64,000 nt of DNA from Bolinopsis microptera (lineage: Eukaryota; Ctenophora; Tentaculata; Lobata; Bolinopsidae), in NCBI RefSeq assembly GCF_026151205.1, contig NC_087081.1:3663246-3727245 (forward strand), given 5' to 3'. Under the pieces are notes generated by a model. The model was not told where the DNA came from, made no database searches, and saw only the letters and a program-made list of their open reading frames with translations. Below, in pieces: positions 1 through 12,417 of this stretch. The translations under genes and the position numbers were made by a program. Every line of letters starts with the position of its first letter. Positions within the stretch are counted from its first letter, which is position 1.

Positions 1-12
1 CAAACTCTATAC

Positions 13-330
13 ATGTGGTTATACAACACTGTTACACACTGTTACACCCTGTTACAACACTGGTTACACACTGTTACACACTGTTTACACACTGATCACC
101 ACTGTTTCACCTGTTACAACACTGTTACAACACTTTTACCCACTGTTACACACTGTTACACACTGTTACAAACTGTTACACACTGTTACACACTGTTACT
201 CACTGTTACACACTGTTACACACAGTTACTCTAAACGTTACATTACAAACAATGTTAACACACTGTTACACACTGTTTACACACGATACACACAATTACA
301 TACTGAGGTACTGTTACAGTGTTAACAATT
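13..330. repeat. CTGTTACACA-type minisatellite
   Basis: Degenerate tandem copies of a roughly 10-bp unit (CTGTTACACA and variants) run from the window edge to about position 300. The open frame across it is only the repeat being free of stops. Confidence 0.9.
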
Positions 331-842
331 GCTAAAATCCCATAATGATACCTAAATGAATTCTGTTTCTTTAAACTCTGCGTTATCTTCCAAGAGGCCC
401 AGAGAGATAACCAACAAAAACAAAAAACACGTGATATCCACTTAAAGGTCAGTTACATCGGTGAAACTTCTTAATAAGGGTTACGTATTGTCCTGTTTAC
501 CATCTGCCCTCTGCGTCGTCCGAAGAGAACCAACAGTAGAGGAAGAAGGGGGAACTCCAACAAAGATAGATTGTAGAATTCTCACCCAGTCCATACCTCC
601 TACGTACGGCCTTTTACCTGAAAAATCAAAACAAATTTACTGAAATGAAAAACAGTCGGGAAGATTTATTTACTTATTAAAACAAGCGATATATCTTGTG
701 GGTGAGATAGTAAATGTAGTAATACATTAGTAGTAGTAAGGATACATTATACACTAAAATTATTATGTAGTAATGTTTACCTTACTTAAAACAGTTTTCG
801 CAAAGGGTCATACGGATTTAATTAAACTTTCTTTAAATAGAA
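331..842. other. non-coding, nothing recognised
   Basis: AT-rich sequence with short chance open frames only. I see no domain, splice-bounded exon or RNA gene. Confidence 0.5.
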
Positions 843-870
843 CGGATAAAGGAATTAATTCCTTTATCCG
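843..870. repeat. 28-bp perfect palindrome
   Basis: Two 14-base arms (CGGATAAAGGAATT and its exact reverse complement) meet with no spacer. It could be a hairpin or a short foldback relic. Confidence 0.9.
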
Positions 871-3800
871 CCATGTTCTGAATTCATGGGCAATGTATTG
901 GATCACTTCCAGTAGCGCGCGATCGCCCTTCCGCGGCAAATGTATTGGATAACCTTACATCACACATCTTGAGGGCCTTTGTGAAGACCGAGACCGAGAC
1001 AAAACGCGATCAAACCCTCCTGAAATCGAGATGAAATTGTTTTTAAAAACAATTATCTACAAGGGGTCTTTATATAGCTCAGTACTGTTTGCCCGATTGA
1101 GGTAATTCCAGTTTGTATGCTTACCATCATCACCTATTCCGAGACTATGTTAAAATTCAAGAATTTTGGGTTCGCATCGGTTTGGCTAGATAAACTTTTA
1201 AAATAATGTAAACAGCTACAAACCTGCTAGGGAATGCCAATGTCTTTACTGTCAAGGTATTTGGAAAAACGAAAACCACAACGAACTATACAACGAGGAA
1301 GAGCCAAAGAAATTAGACCACTACTGTCAGCCGCCATGCACGCGTGACCTGTAAATATTATGTAAATATGTAGTATATTATATAAATATTTAATATATTA
1401 TACAAATATTAATATATTATACAAAAATTTATACATTGACATTGGTGGGTCTGAATCTAAAAGAAAGTTAAGCCGACAATTTTTTGAGATGCGAAGCCTC
1501 TTCTTACTAAAACATCATTTGAAATACACAATCTCTATACTTCCCTTGTAGTCAGTTAAACTTAATGAATCTAGATTATTGTTGTATCTTCTCAATATTC
1601 TCCTATACCAGACTATCACACATCGGTATAACGGTTTAAATCATAAGCAACAAAGAAACTTAATAGTTTTACTAACCGGCAATGTCGAGGATGCCGAACG
1701 CAGAGAGTCATATCCCAGGGTTGACAGAAGGGATAAAGAACTCACCCGGGAGGTAGTATTTGATAGGTTGCATATTTCAGCTGCTTTTGCACGTGCAATT
1801 AAAAGCCAGAATTAAGTGATAATTAATTATGCAATATAACTTAAAAACTAAAAAATATGTGATAATAATTATGAAGCAGTTATAGAAGGTTTGAAAACCC
1901 ACCTTATCAAGGGAGAAATTAAGTATAAAGAATAATCTTGTGTCAACAATATTAAAATTAATTTCAGAGAAGCATTCGATTCATAAACATAATAACAAAA
2001 TTAAAATATCTTTATGAAGCTAAACAATTGGAGTATTCAAACTGTAATACACTGTTACACTTCACACTGTCAACCAACTAAGTCATATGTAACACACAGA
2101 TCGAACAAATGGGTATTGTGAAGCAGCATCCGGCCAGCATCCTACACTGCACTTTACAACAACTACTTCATGGGACACAATTTTTACTAGCATTAATTAC
2201 TAGCAATGTCGTTTCATGGGGTGTGTAACTCATAAATAAATAATAAACATAAATTCATACAAAATAAATGTTTGACTTAAATACGAAACATGCTAGTTAG
2301 AAGTAGTAATACTGGTTAAAAAAATCTCCTCGTAAGCTTTAAAGGTCGGCGAGTGCAATATGAAATTGCCACTAACTGACAGTATCAAACACGAATTTTA
2401 AAAACGCATCTCGGGTGCGCCAACATTTGTTTGTCAACAGCTATTTTCAAACACCAGCAACCAATTCTCAGAGACATGATAGTTTCAGCAAGCGATATGA
2501 AAGAGGTGGAGGGTAATTGACAGCGTATACCAAAGGCCACAAAAATAACATTCGAATGATTGAGAAGACCGTTACAAATACAAGTTATTAATGTAACGTT
2601 TGTTATGGTAAACGTGTTTGTTATGGGAACGATAGTAAATATTATCCGTCGACGTAAACAAAATAGTAATGTATTTAAACCTACATTGAACAACCGCTGA
2701 AAAACTTTTCGTATTTTATATCGTCTCGAGTTTCACTGTCCACCAACTCGATACAACGTTTTTCAGCCCCAAATTTTGATATTGTCTCAAGTAAGACTAA
2801 ATTCAAGTTTGATAATTACTGCTATACTGCATTATCTCATCGATGGTGGTGGGGCGGTCGGAGGGGTACACTGCTCATCGAAGCCGTACAAACATTTGCT
2901 ATCAACTGCTATGCTATACAATGTACAATTATAAGGAGTGCCAAAACGCGGTGAAAACGATAAAAATTGAAAGTAGGAATTTTGTGTAAACAATTTATAC
3001 GTAGGAAACATTTAAATTCAAATGTGAAAAATCCATGAAAGTACTTTGGTAATTCACTGTATTATTAAAACTGATTAGTTACGTATTTATGAAAGTATAA
3101 ACTGATAAATATGAAACAATTTACAACAAAATCCCAAGTTTGAAACAAAAAACGTACTATCATCAATCGATTTTAAGTATTTATCATTATTCAAGCAATA
3201 TTTAAAAGGTATAACAAAAATTAATTCACCTATAATCAGGGTCGTTTACATATTATAATTATATAAGGGGCCTGATGCCGCCGGCCGGGGTTTTTCCAAA
3301 TATTACCTTACTAGTGTGATTGTGACATAATACTAATAGGCAGAATATTATTGCTTAATAGCTATGTATGGAATTGGAGGACTTCGACGCGCGCGCGAAT
3401 TGTCATTCTTGTTCGTATCGAATCGAGCAACGATTGTTGCTCTGCTTCGCAGAGCACCGAACTTGATGGGTTGACATCGTCAATCCATTACTATATCAAC
3501 TCCAATATCCAATAAATTTTTGAAAAGCCCTATTGGAAGGTTTTACAAATTTTCAGAATGATTTCATTCAAGGAACCAAAAAATATATTCCGAATAATAC
3601 GTCCAAAATTTTAAACTAACTTTTGCTCCCAAAGCCACGCGCATCCCAATTTTGGCACTTATGCGAAACTCACTGATGATTCCAAAAACGTACAACAAAA
3701 TTTATATTGTAAAAAGGCTCACACTCTCCAAAAAAAATGTGAACAAAAATTTTGAAAATCCGAGCAACTTTATTTTATCGTGCACCTCCAACTGGAAAGA

Positions 3801-4379
3801 CGAAAGGTATGACATCGTCAATATTCGCTAAACCATCAAAATCATTAATTTTTTAATCACGCGCCGTTTTTTCTAATATCTAGCCAAAAGTAGATACGCG
3901 CGTCGGGCTACCATCCAAGTCAAAACAGTTCGAAATAGTTAGGCGTCGCACGATAAATAAACTTTCTCGTTAAATTTTGTACCATGTTTCTGGACTGGAA
4001 TTTCACATACCATTAGTTAACCTTTTTGGAAGTCAGGAGTTTCCCTAGTGCCTATTGATGTGCGCGGTTTTGAGCAAATTAGCTGTAAAAGTCGCGTAAT
4101 TTGCCGAAATCTCGATTTTTCGTTTATTTTGTATACTTCGTTCTGCATGAATCTCTAAAATTTTGTCAGACCTTCCATCTTAACTCCGACAATTTTTGGG
4201 GATATGGCCTTGATAAGTGTAAAAATGCAAAATAGTATAATTTAGTAACCAATGTCTACTGATTCTCAAACAAATTTTCGACATTTTACGTAGCTGACAA
4301 TTCCAATTGTTTATGGAAGTATTTAATTTTCATTGTTTAAAAATGTGTGCCGAAATAGCGCTAAAAAAAACCATCTAGT
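871..4379. other. intergenic AT-rich sequence
   Basis: No gene is supported. The stretch holds short GC-rich patches (near 905-935 and 3385-3465, the latter with a small TGCTCT/AGAGCA hairpin) and many A/T runs. A coding-like patch at 1675-1812 matched nothing I know. Confidence 0.5.
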
Positions 4380-4710
4380 CGGCACGCCGGCTTACATGAT
4401 CCCACATACCTAACTCGACCCTAAGCCCTAACCCAGAAATCCCGAAGCTATCGATATTCTTAACCACAACCCTAACCCTAACCCGAGCCCTAAATAATCG
4501 AATTCACGTTTTACTAGCCTGTCACGTGACCAAAACGGATTTTTGCCCATAACTCTCCAGGGAAGCATTTTAACCCTACGTCATGGGGGGTGATTCGGAA
4601 TCAGCGTCCAAAAATACACCGATGAAGATAACTTTCATGCCTAAAGGGACTTTTCACAAGAATTTTCTTCAAATTTGGGCGAGCGATTTAGTAGGAGCGC
4701 ATATTATACG
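4380..4710 (+). repeat. dispersed repeat with telomere-like words, copy A
   Basis: This stretch aligns by eye with 62280-62597. Shared features in order are CCCTAACCC-type words, a CTGTCACGTGACC box, a GTGATTCGGAATCAGCG block, and an end reading GGGCGAGCGATTTAGTAGG. The left boundary is unclear. It is probably a relic of the mobile element whose boundaries are exposed by the copy near the right end of the window. Confidence 0.75.
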
Positions 4711-5079
4711 TTACTAAATTGCAAGTTATTCTGCTTGCCAAAAATGGGAACACGATGTAGTCGTATTTATATTATACTTTTCATTTTCACATAGCCACGA
4801 GTCTACAGTTTACTGCTCGCTATTGCTAATGCTTGAAGCTATAAGCGTTACTGTGCCGCGCCGCGCATCCAATTACGCTTCTCGCTAGATCTGCGAGATG
4901 CACTTATGTGCCTCGCCGAGCTGCGATGAATCGACATCATCAATTAAGGCTCAGGTTAGATAACTTTGATAGCTTTAGAGTGAGGGTTTGGATTCACATA
5001 TGACATGATAGCCATGTGTCTACGCGTACTGCGTGGACTGTCGCAAAACGACATCCTTCATTAATTATGCGCCGCGATA

Positions 5080-5700
5080 TCTAGCGCAAGCTGTCACCAC
5101 GATATCAAGCGCTAGATAGCGCTATCTACTTCTACTTCTAGCACTATCTAGCGTAAACTGTCACAAACCGACATTCTCCGCTAGATAGCGCTATCTAGCG
5201 GAGAATGTCGGTTTGTGACAGTTTACGCTAGATAGCGCTATCTAGCACTAGCTGTCGCCGCGATATCTAGCGCTAGAAAGCGTTATCTAGCGTAAACTGT
5301 CACAAACCGAAATTCTCCGCTAGATAGCGCTAAATAGCGCTGCGTCAGATGTCGTTGCGACATATAGCGTTAGATAGCGCTAGACACCGATAGATGTCGC
5401 AAAAAATGCGGACATTTTATGAAAATAGCGCTATCTGTCGCCTGGCGCCAGTTCTGCGTGCCTTGCGTCATCTAGTGTCATCTAGCGTCATATAGCGTCA
5501 TACAGCGTCATATAGCGTCATATAGCGTCATGTACCGCTAGATAGCGACAGAAAGTGTCAGATAGCGACATTCGAAAGGTGCCGAGCAATTAGCGACAAT
5601 GTCGCTAATTGGCGTCATCTAGCGTCATCTATCATCATCTAGCGACATTTCACGCTAGATGACGCTAGGTGACGCTAGATGACGTCATATGTCGAATTTC
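5080..5700. repeat. CGCTA/TAGCG palindrome-rich satellite, block 1
   Basis: The block is built from words such as TAGCGCTA, GATAGCGCTATC and GCGTCATCTA in both orientations, so nearly every segment can pair with another. The repeats are degenerate and have no fixed period. It contains the long palindrome listed separately. Confidence 0.85.
5144..5235. repeat. 92-bp perfect palindrome
   Basis: The two 46-base arms are exact reverse complements with no spacer, centred between 5189 and 5190. After a single mismatch a few further bases also pair. The sequence could extrude as a cruciform. Confidence 0.92.
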
Positions 5701-5822
5701 AACTATCAGTAAAGGTCCAAATCATGTTGATGGGGTCAGCGTAAAAAACGGTGAATAAAAAAAGCTATTATAATCGCTTATAATAGCGCTTTTTAATTCT
5801 GTTCCAACCGGTATTAATAAAA

Positions 5823-6057
<235 letters not shown>

Positions 6058-6109
6058 CTTTTACTGTTACTGTTACTGTGATAGGATATGATATCTTGTG
6101 CTATATGAA

Positions 6110-6745
6110 GCGACGACATCTGACGGAGCGCTATCTAACGCTATCTAGCGCTATATGACGCGACATATAGCGCTAGATAGCGACATCTAGCGCTAAATAG
6201 CCTGGACTGTCACGACCCGAAATTCTTCGCTATTTAGCGCTATCTAACGCTATTTAGCGCTATCTAACGCTATTTAGCGCTATCTTACGCTATCTAGCGC
6301 TATCTAGCGCTTTATGTTGCAACGACATCTGACGCTATCTAGCGCTATATGTCGCAACGACATCTGACGCTATATAGCGCTATCTGGCGCTATATAGCGC
6401 TAGAAAGCGTGAACTGTCGTAAACTGACTTATCCCGCTATCCATCGCTTAATGTCGCCTGCGTCAGATATCGCCTGCGTCAGATGTCGTCGCGTCAGATG
6501 TTGTCAGATGTCATCAAATGTCGCTAGATGGCGTCAGATAGCGTCAGATGTCGCGGCAATATATGACGCTATATAGATAGTAGATCAAGATGACGCTAGA
6601 TGTCGTCCCTAGAATTTTTATGAAAATAGCGCTATCAGTATCTGTCGCCTGGCGGCAGTGCTGCGTGCCTATCGTCATCTATCGTCATCTAGCGTCATCT
6701 ATCATCATCTGGCGATATTTCACGCTAGATGACACAAGATGACTT
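6110..6745. repeat. CGCTA/TAGCG palindrome-rich satellite, block 2
   Basis: Same word set as block 1. The stretch at 6620-6740 matches 5420-5690 in order, so blocks 1 and 2 look like diverged products of a duplication with a period of roughly 1.06-1.2 kb around the CA tract. Confidence 0.8.
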
Positions 6746-6747
6746 CA

Positions 6748-7440
6748 TATGTCGAATTTCAACTATCAGTAAAGGTCCAAATCATGTTGATGGGGTAAGC
6801 GGTAAAGAACGGTGAATAAAAAAGCGATTATAATCGCTAATAAGCGCTTTTCAATTCCGTTCCATCCGGTATTAAAAGAAGCGCTTATAAGCGATTTTTT
6901 GTGCAACCACGTTTAGAACCATGTTGATAGGAAAAACGGTAAAAAGCGGTGGAAAAGATTGAAAAAGCGGTAAAAAGCGGTAAAATAAAAAGCGACAATA
7001 AGCGACAAGGAGCGACAATTGGCAATAAAAATCGCTTATAAGTGGTTTTCAAAAAAGCGCTCTGTAGTCGCTCAGTAGGCGCTTTCAAAAAGGCTAAATT
7101 GCAGTCAACGTATAATCGCTTATTTATCGCTTATAAACGGCGCTTATAAGCGCTTTTCTGAGCGGGCCGCTTTTCCAGCGCTTATAATCGCTTTATTCTT
7201 GGAAAAATCGCTTTCGAAGCGATTTAATCGATTAGAAACGACCAAAAAGCGATTACAAGCGCTAAAAAATAAGGTAATCGCTTTTAAAAATATTTACAGC
7301 AATTATAATCGGTTATGAGCGCTTTTATTTGAATCAATTATAATCGCTATAAAAGCGATTATAAACAGCCTAAACCGAATATAATCGCTAAATAAGCGCT
7401 CAGTAGGCGACAATGAGCGCTCATAGTAAAATTTTATTTA
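6748..7440. repeat. duplicated segment then GCGATTATAATCGC-rich repeats
   Basis: Positions 6748-6885 repeat 5686-5820 closely (same CATATGTCGAATTTC start and GGTATTAA end). From about 6790 the sequence changes to words such as GCGATTATAATCGC, GCGCTTATAAGCGC and AAAAAGCGGTAAAA, again highly self-complementary. Confidence 0.75.
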
Positions 7441-7800
7441 TGGAAACTTGTCATTTGTACGGAGTTAAATCAAAATAGAACAGGCAGGGTTTTTGTTAAT
7501 GTAAAAAAAAAATGTAATTTAATAAGTTCTATTAGGTTGTATTGACCGAATTTTTTTTTTTTAGGAAAATATTTTCAAAATTTACATACAATATAACATG
7601 TGGCGCAAAATAAAATCAAAATATAACTGATTGCGATCTCTAAAGGACAGATGTATGTAAATTTCAAAGGGAAACCAGAACGCAGTAAAATTGTAGTCGA
7701 AACCACACCGCACAAGCCTAGTCCCTGGAAAATGAAAATCAATCAAATAATATGTTGATAAAAAATCATATCCCATCAGTCCTTCTCGGAGCTTACGATC

Positions 7801-8030
7801 TTATTGTTCCTTATAACATGAACTCGCTGAGCTAGGCTCCAATTCCCGTTTCTGCTTAACTTCAAGAACTAACTTCCTGAAGGCAGCTCTCTGCTCGGCT
7901 GATCGGTCGGGGCTGATGTACACTGAGTCATACCCCTCCACTTCTCTTAGTTTTCTCGCTTTGCTCGCAACACTCGCCGCACATGATCTGAGCCGCTGAG
8001 AGTGAACTTGATAGGTTTAACGAATATGAA
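7801..8030 (-). pseudogene. LINE ORF1 fragment (nucleic-acid-binding protein, broken)
   Basis: Read on the minus strand, two frames joined by a frameshift near 7950 give PIKFTLSGSDHVRRVL, then EGYDSVYISPDRSAEQR and FRKLVLEVKQKREL. The same order of motifs (VKFTLSSSDQAR, VYITPDRSAADR, a KK.V..LL.KR segment) occurs at the C-terminal end of the intact ORF1 at 48974-49951, so this is a decayed paralogue of that element. ORF1 proteins of non-LTR retrotransposons bind their RNA. No ORF2 is visible next to it. Confidence 0.7.
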
Positions 8031-8579
8031 TACAGAATACTGAAATGACTGAATATTCTCGGTCGAATGAATCACCGAATATTCCGTCAAAATGCATATC
8101 GAAAACTCATACTGAACTTTCAAGCTAAATAATATTTTATTATTGCACAGCTTGGGGCACAAATTAAATTGAAATTACACTTCCGGGAGAATAGTTCAAG
8201 TTGGGGCATAGTTGAGACAAAAAATGACCTGAAGCACAGCTTAGGGAAACTTAACTGTTTTGGGGTACAGTTGGGGAAAAAAATTATTTCAATCTTAAAT
8301 GTGCAACAGTAAACAATCTTTTGAAGTAATTGTAACTTAATGAAAACAATGTATACACAATTATATTAAAATTAGTTAAAATAAACCTAATTCCTGAGAC
8401 AATGTCGAAAACCAATACATTTAACAATTTATACCTTATCGGTTGTGAAGTCAATCCCGGGATTCGGGAATCCCGAGCAAACTAAATTACTAAAGTTATA
8501 AGTATAACACCATGCCCCATGGGCATGATCACTATGACTTTGATTCTAGAGTTCAGAAAAAGAGTAAAACACTAAAATT

Positions 8580-9230
8580 TGGATAATGATTAATCACTCT
8601 ACACTCGACTGTCACGTGACTTTTTCAACCCGTTCTCTAGCTGGTCATGAACGACTATTCGAAACCCTAACCCTCTAATCTGATCCCAACCCTAACCCTA
8701 ACCTTACCTGGGGACCCCAGGCTATTATGTTCATTAACATAAATTATTCCACCGAATAAATATTCGGCGGAATGACAAGCTGAGCGCAGCCCAGTAACCC
8801 TAACCCATTCCTTAACAAAAGCATATGCTGAAATTCTAACCCTAACGAGAAATTAGGCTAACTTTTAATTAAATTTTAACCCTATGAGTATTGCTGAAAG
8901 CACAGTGCAAGGCCTACACGGACCGCCTCTAACTAGCCAATCCCTGTTTACATGCCGTGTAGCAGGGGACTAGAAAGAGCTAAACTAGTAAGCGGGGCAT
9001 AGCCAATACACTGTACTCCCATCATTGAGTATATTACCAACCAAAACTATTTCATTGCACGGGGGGTGATTCGAAATCAGCGCGTCTGAAAATACATCGA
9101 TTGAAGATGATCTCAAAGTCAACTGTCGGGGGCCCTTTTTTGAACAATCTCGAAGATCGATTGTAGAGTGATTTAGCACGCTCGCTAAAATTTCACAAAT
9201 TTTTGGAAATGTTTGGGCGGTCATGAGCGT
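8580..9230 (+). repeat. dispersed repeat family with CCCTAA words
   Basis: Positions 8588-8700 match 61925-62040 (shared CACTCTACACTCGACTGTC, TCTAATCTGATCC and CCTAACC runs). Positions 8796-8862 match the reverse complement of 63005-63075. Positions 9060-9190 resemble 62660-62930 in reverse complement. These are mosaic copies of one family, not genes. Confidence 0.7.
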
Positions 9231-10307
9231 GAATAATAATTATTATGTCCGTGAAAAACTTGGTGATCGGTAAAAAACTTGTCCGTGACAATTCTGTTCG
9301 ATAAGATAGTTATATTTATACATTAAGCCATCTTATTCTTCTTTCTTACATCTATAATGCTTTCTTTTAGGTTTGAGAACTGTTCGACTGCAGCATGCTT
9401 GTTATGTAGTTGTCATACGTTGTATATATGACCCGCTGCGTGTCTCCCCCTGTATCTTAAACGACCGTGGGGTCACAGCGTGATACAACAACATGCAAAT
9501 TGAAATTCCTCAGCTCCCTTATTTTCCTGTTGCAAATTGTAGAAGCTATAAGAGAAACGCAATGCCGCCACCTTGGCCTTGGACGCCTCCGCTACAACTC
9601 GTTTGCGGGAAAAGAAGGACACAAAAAGACACCCCTCGTCTAAAAGTAAAGCCGAGGAGAGAGAGAGAGAGATGATTCATCATTAACTCGACCCATAACG
9701 CGGTACTGCTCTTGTACATTGTATTTGTACATTAATGTACATTGTACTACTACTAATTGTACAATGCCGAGGATCACGAGATGGTTCTCATAATTGAGCG
9801 CGAGGAAGGAGCTGCTGCAGCGTATCTGCGTGGAGCCACCTGTCGCAATAGGCATTGCGACAGGTGTGGATCATGGAACGCCTGCAGAGACGGTGTGAGG
9901 GGGTGGTGTTCCAACTGCAACTGTGCTTAGATAGATTACCAAGTTATTTAAATTATGTAAACAAGGAGGAAGATCTTTAATATCTTTAGTACTAAAACTT
10001 TTCCTGTTTTATTAATTAACAAATTAAAAGTGACTGGTTTGTGAGCCTGTTTTTGTTTTACATTTTTGTTCCAGTCTTCAAGTTCAAATAATTATTCGGA
10101 CATTTGTACCCATTATTCATCTTTTATAGTTTTATTCATTCCTTAAGATTCAAATTTTGAAGATTCTCAAGATTCATTTTGTTCATATATACTCGTTTTA
10201 ATTTGTAACCAATGAAATTAAAAGTTCAAACAAGGTTTTTAGAATAAAGATAACCAAGAGGATAATTGAACTGAAAATATATATTCCAGAAAAGTTTAAA
10301 TTCATGA
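9231..10307. other. non-coding, nothing recognised
   Basis: Contains a short GA run near 9655-9672 and A/T-rich sequence. Small open frames here show no recognisable protein feature. Confidence 0.5.
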
Positions 10308-10455
10308 AATGAGATGAAATGAGATGAAATGAGATGAAATGAGATGAAATGAGATGAAATGCAATGAAATGAGATGAAATGAAATGAGATGAGATGAAAT
10401 GAAATGAAATGAAATGAAATGAAACGACATGAAATGAAATGAAATGAAATGAGGT
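10308..10455. repeat. GATGAAATGA minisatellite
   Basis: Tandem GAGATGAAAT and GAAAT units, about 15 copies, flanked by near-identical AAATTCATGAAAT sequences on both sides. Confidence 0.95.
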
Positions 10456-10865
10456 ATTTATATTCCGCTCATATGATTAACCAACAACACAAGGAACTGA
10501 AAACATATATTCCAGAAAATTTTAAATTCATGAAATTCATTCCTCAACACCAGGAAGGTGGTTAACCATGTCAGAGCGGCTAATTGTGAGTGATGTGAGC
10601 AAATGAGTAAATGTGAACTAAAATATTAGTCTACTCTTTAGACATAGACAAAATTATTGTAAACCACATTAAACTAAGTAGAGGCAGAAACCATACAATA
10701 CATGTAGGTATAATAAAGGTTATTTCAGTGACATAATCAACCAAAAAGAAACAGATCCTAGAAAGGTAGAGATCAAGGCATAAAATGGAGTGCGATAAAA
10801 AATAAAAGCCAATATGTCTTGCAAACTGCAACGTGAAGACAAAAGGAGCAGTAAAAGACATCAAA

Positions 10866-11148
10866 ACTGATTATACAAATGCTTAAATGGTTCTTTAACA
10901 TTCGCTTGAAACAGTTAGTATCAGTAATACATCTCAACATCAGTGGAAGAGAGTTCCATGCAACCGGTGCATGGCTTGAGAAACGTCTGTCATCAACTTT
11001 GGACTTTTCATTTGTTGGTATCTTGAGCATGAGATGGTCACCCGGTCTCTTCGACCTGGTCACGGTGTTTGAAAGTTCTGTATCCTCTACATCCACATCC
11101 AGTAATACTTTGAGGTAACCCGGTGCAGTACCGTGAACTGATTTAGAA
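10866..11148 (-). pseudogene. C-terminal end of a LINE reverse transcriptase (relic)
   Basis: The minus strand reads VHGTAPGYLKVLLDV, then RPGDHLMLKIPT, then APVAWNSLPLMLR and FKRMLKNHL. This matches the familiar tail of CR1/L2/Jockey-group LINE polymerases (H..AP.YL..L, then W N S L P followed by FK..LK..L). Only the last ~95 residues are present with no polymerase motifs, so it is a 5'-truncated insertion. Its group differs from the RTE-like element further right. Confidence 0.7.
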
Positions 11149-11159
11149 TATAAGTTATA

Positions 11160-11648
11160 AAATACTTAAATGTCGGTTCAGAATGTCCATTTGAAACTCA
11201 ACAATCGCGATCGGATGAGAAATCAATATGATTCTAGATACGTACAAAAATCGTGTCTATTTCTCCTAGATAACATTAATAACTATCATTACAGCAAAAA
11301 AATTGAACCCTTCTACCATGACAAGCAAATGTCATTTTGGATAATAAACATTTGATAATAAGCTTAGAAACAGGTGGGAGGATGGGCCATCCATGGGTCG
11401 TTAAAAAACTAACCATCTTCTTAAACTTCAGAGTTTATTCATGCTCTTGTTGAAAGTACTTTAGTGTACTTGCTTGTACTAATAGTAATACTTACTTGGG
11501 CTATAGCTATATAGTATATACTATATATATACTAGCTCCACGGGCCTCCTTTTTATTTTGCGACATTATGGCTCACCCTCCCACCAGAATCAAAGTTTAT
11601 TTATCCAAGCATTGAAATTTAACTGGTACAAAAATCTGTTTTGTTTAA
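11160..11648. other. intergenic, nothing recognised
   Basis: AT-rich, with a TATA-dinucleotide patch near 11508-11535 and no supported gene. Confidence 0.5.
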
Positions 11649-11863
11649 GGGGCCATCTACTTAGGACGTCCGCCAAAATCGCAAATTTTCAGACCACCCC
11701 CTCCCCCTGTCCGAATGTTTTCGAATTTTCAAAACCACACGAATTTTTAATTCGTTAATTCTGCCAAACTTTCCGGATTGTCAGAAACCACCTCCACCCT
11801 CCCCCTGTCCGGATTTCCAAAACTACCCCTCTATATTTGCCGGACGTCCTAAGTAGATGGCCC
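11649..11863. mobile_element. PIF/Harbinger-like MITE
   Basis: Terminal inverted repeats of 23 bases (11650-11672 and 11841-11863, starting GGGCCATCTACTTAGG) are exact reverse complements. The element is flanked by TAA on both sides, which fits the TWA target preference and GG-start termini of PIF/Harbinger elements. The interior is 170 bp of C-rich sequence containing two rough copies of a CCTCCCCCTGTCCG block. It has no coding capacity. Confidence 0.8.
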
Positions 11864-12417
11864 TAACTCTAATCAATATATTCAGTGAATAAAAATTCAA
11901 AACAACCACTAAGTTTAAATAAAAGTCGATATGCATTATGCACAGGCAATAAACACTTTTGTCTACCGGGTGAAACCAGCTTTGCGTATTTCGTCTGAAA
12001 TTTATTTTGTCGATATTTTGTATATTTCTCATTATTCTTTTAGCTGAGTTATAAATTAACACTCGTTACAACCGATATTGTCCAATTGGAGGCCTTCATA
12101 ATGCAGTCAAAATGATTATAACTTTTATTTCTATACCATTTCTTTTATTTCTATACATTTCTGTACTATGAAGGCATACATCCGAGGCAAGAAACCGTGC
12201 TTATGATTATGTGAGATTGCCTGTGTTTATGTAAAAATACACAGCTGAAATACAAAACCTTTATATCAGAAAACTGTAAAAATGTAATGTATAATCACTG
12301 TCATCAAAATCAAAATCAAACCCAAAAAATTGAACATTTCAAACTTACTCAAGCAACTAAGTAAATAAAATAAGTATTCAAAACCTACCAAACAACTACA
12401 ACAGTCTCCTTATGTTT
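11864..12417. other. 3' flank of the Ly6-like gene
   Basis: AT-rich sequence downstream of the minus-strand gene. It probably includes the 3' untranslated region, but I could not fix a poly(A) signal. Confidence 0.4.

Noticed and set aside
13..300. CRISPR-like array
   Set aside because: Units are contiguous and degenerate with no unique spacers, so this is a simple minisatellite, and the genome is animal.
1579..1815. 78-codon frame with a less AT-rich, coding-like 3' half (EDAERRESYPRVDRRDKEL)
   Set aside because: No domain, splice partner or homologue recognised, so it could be an old transposon fragment or chance.
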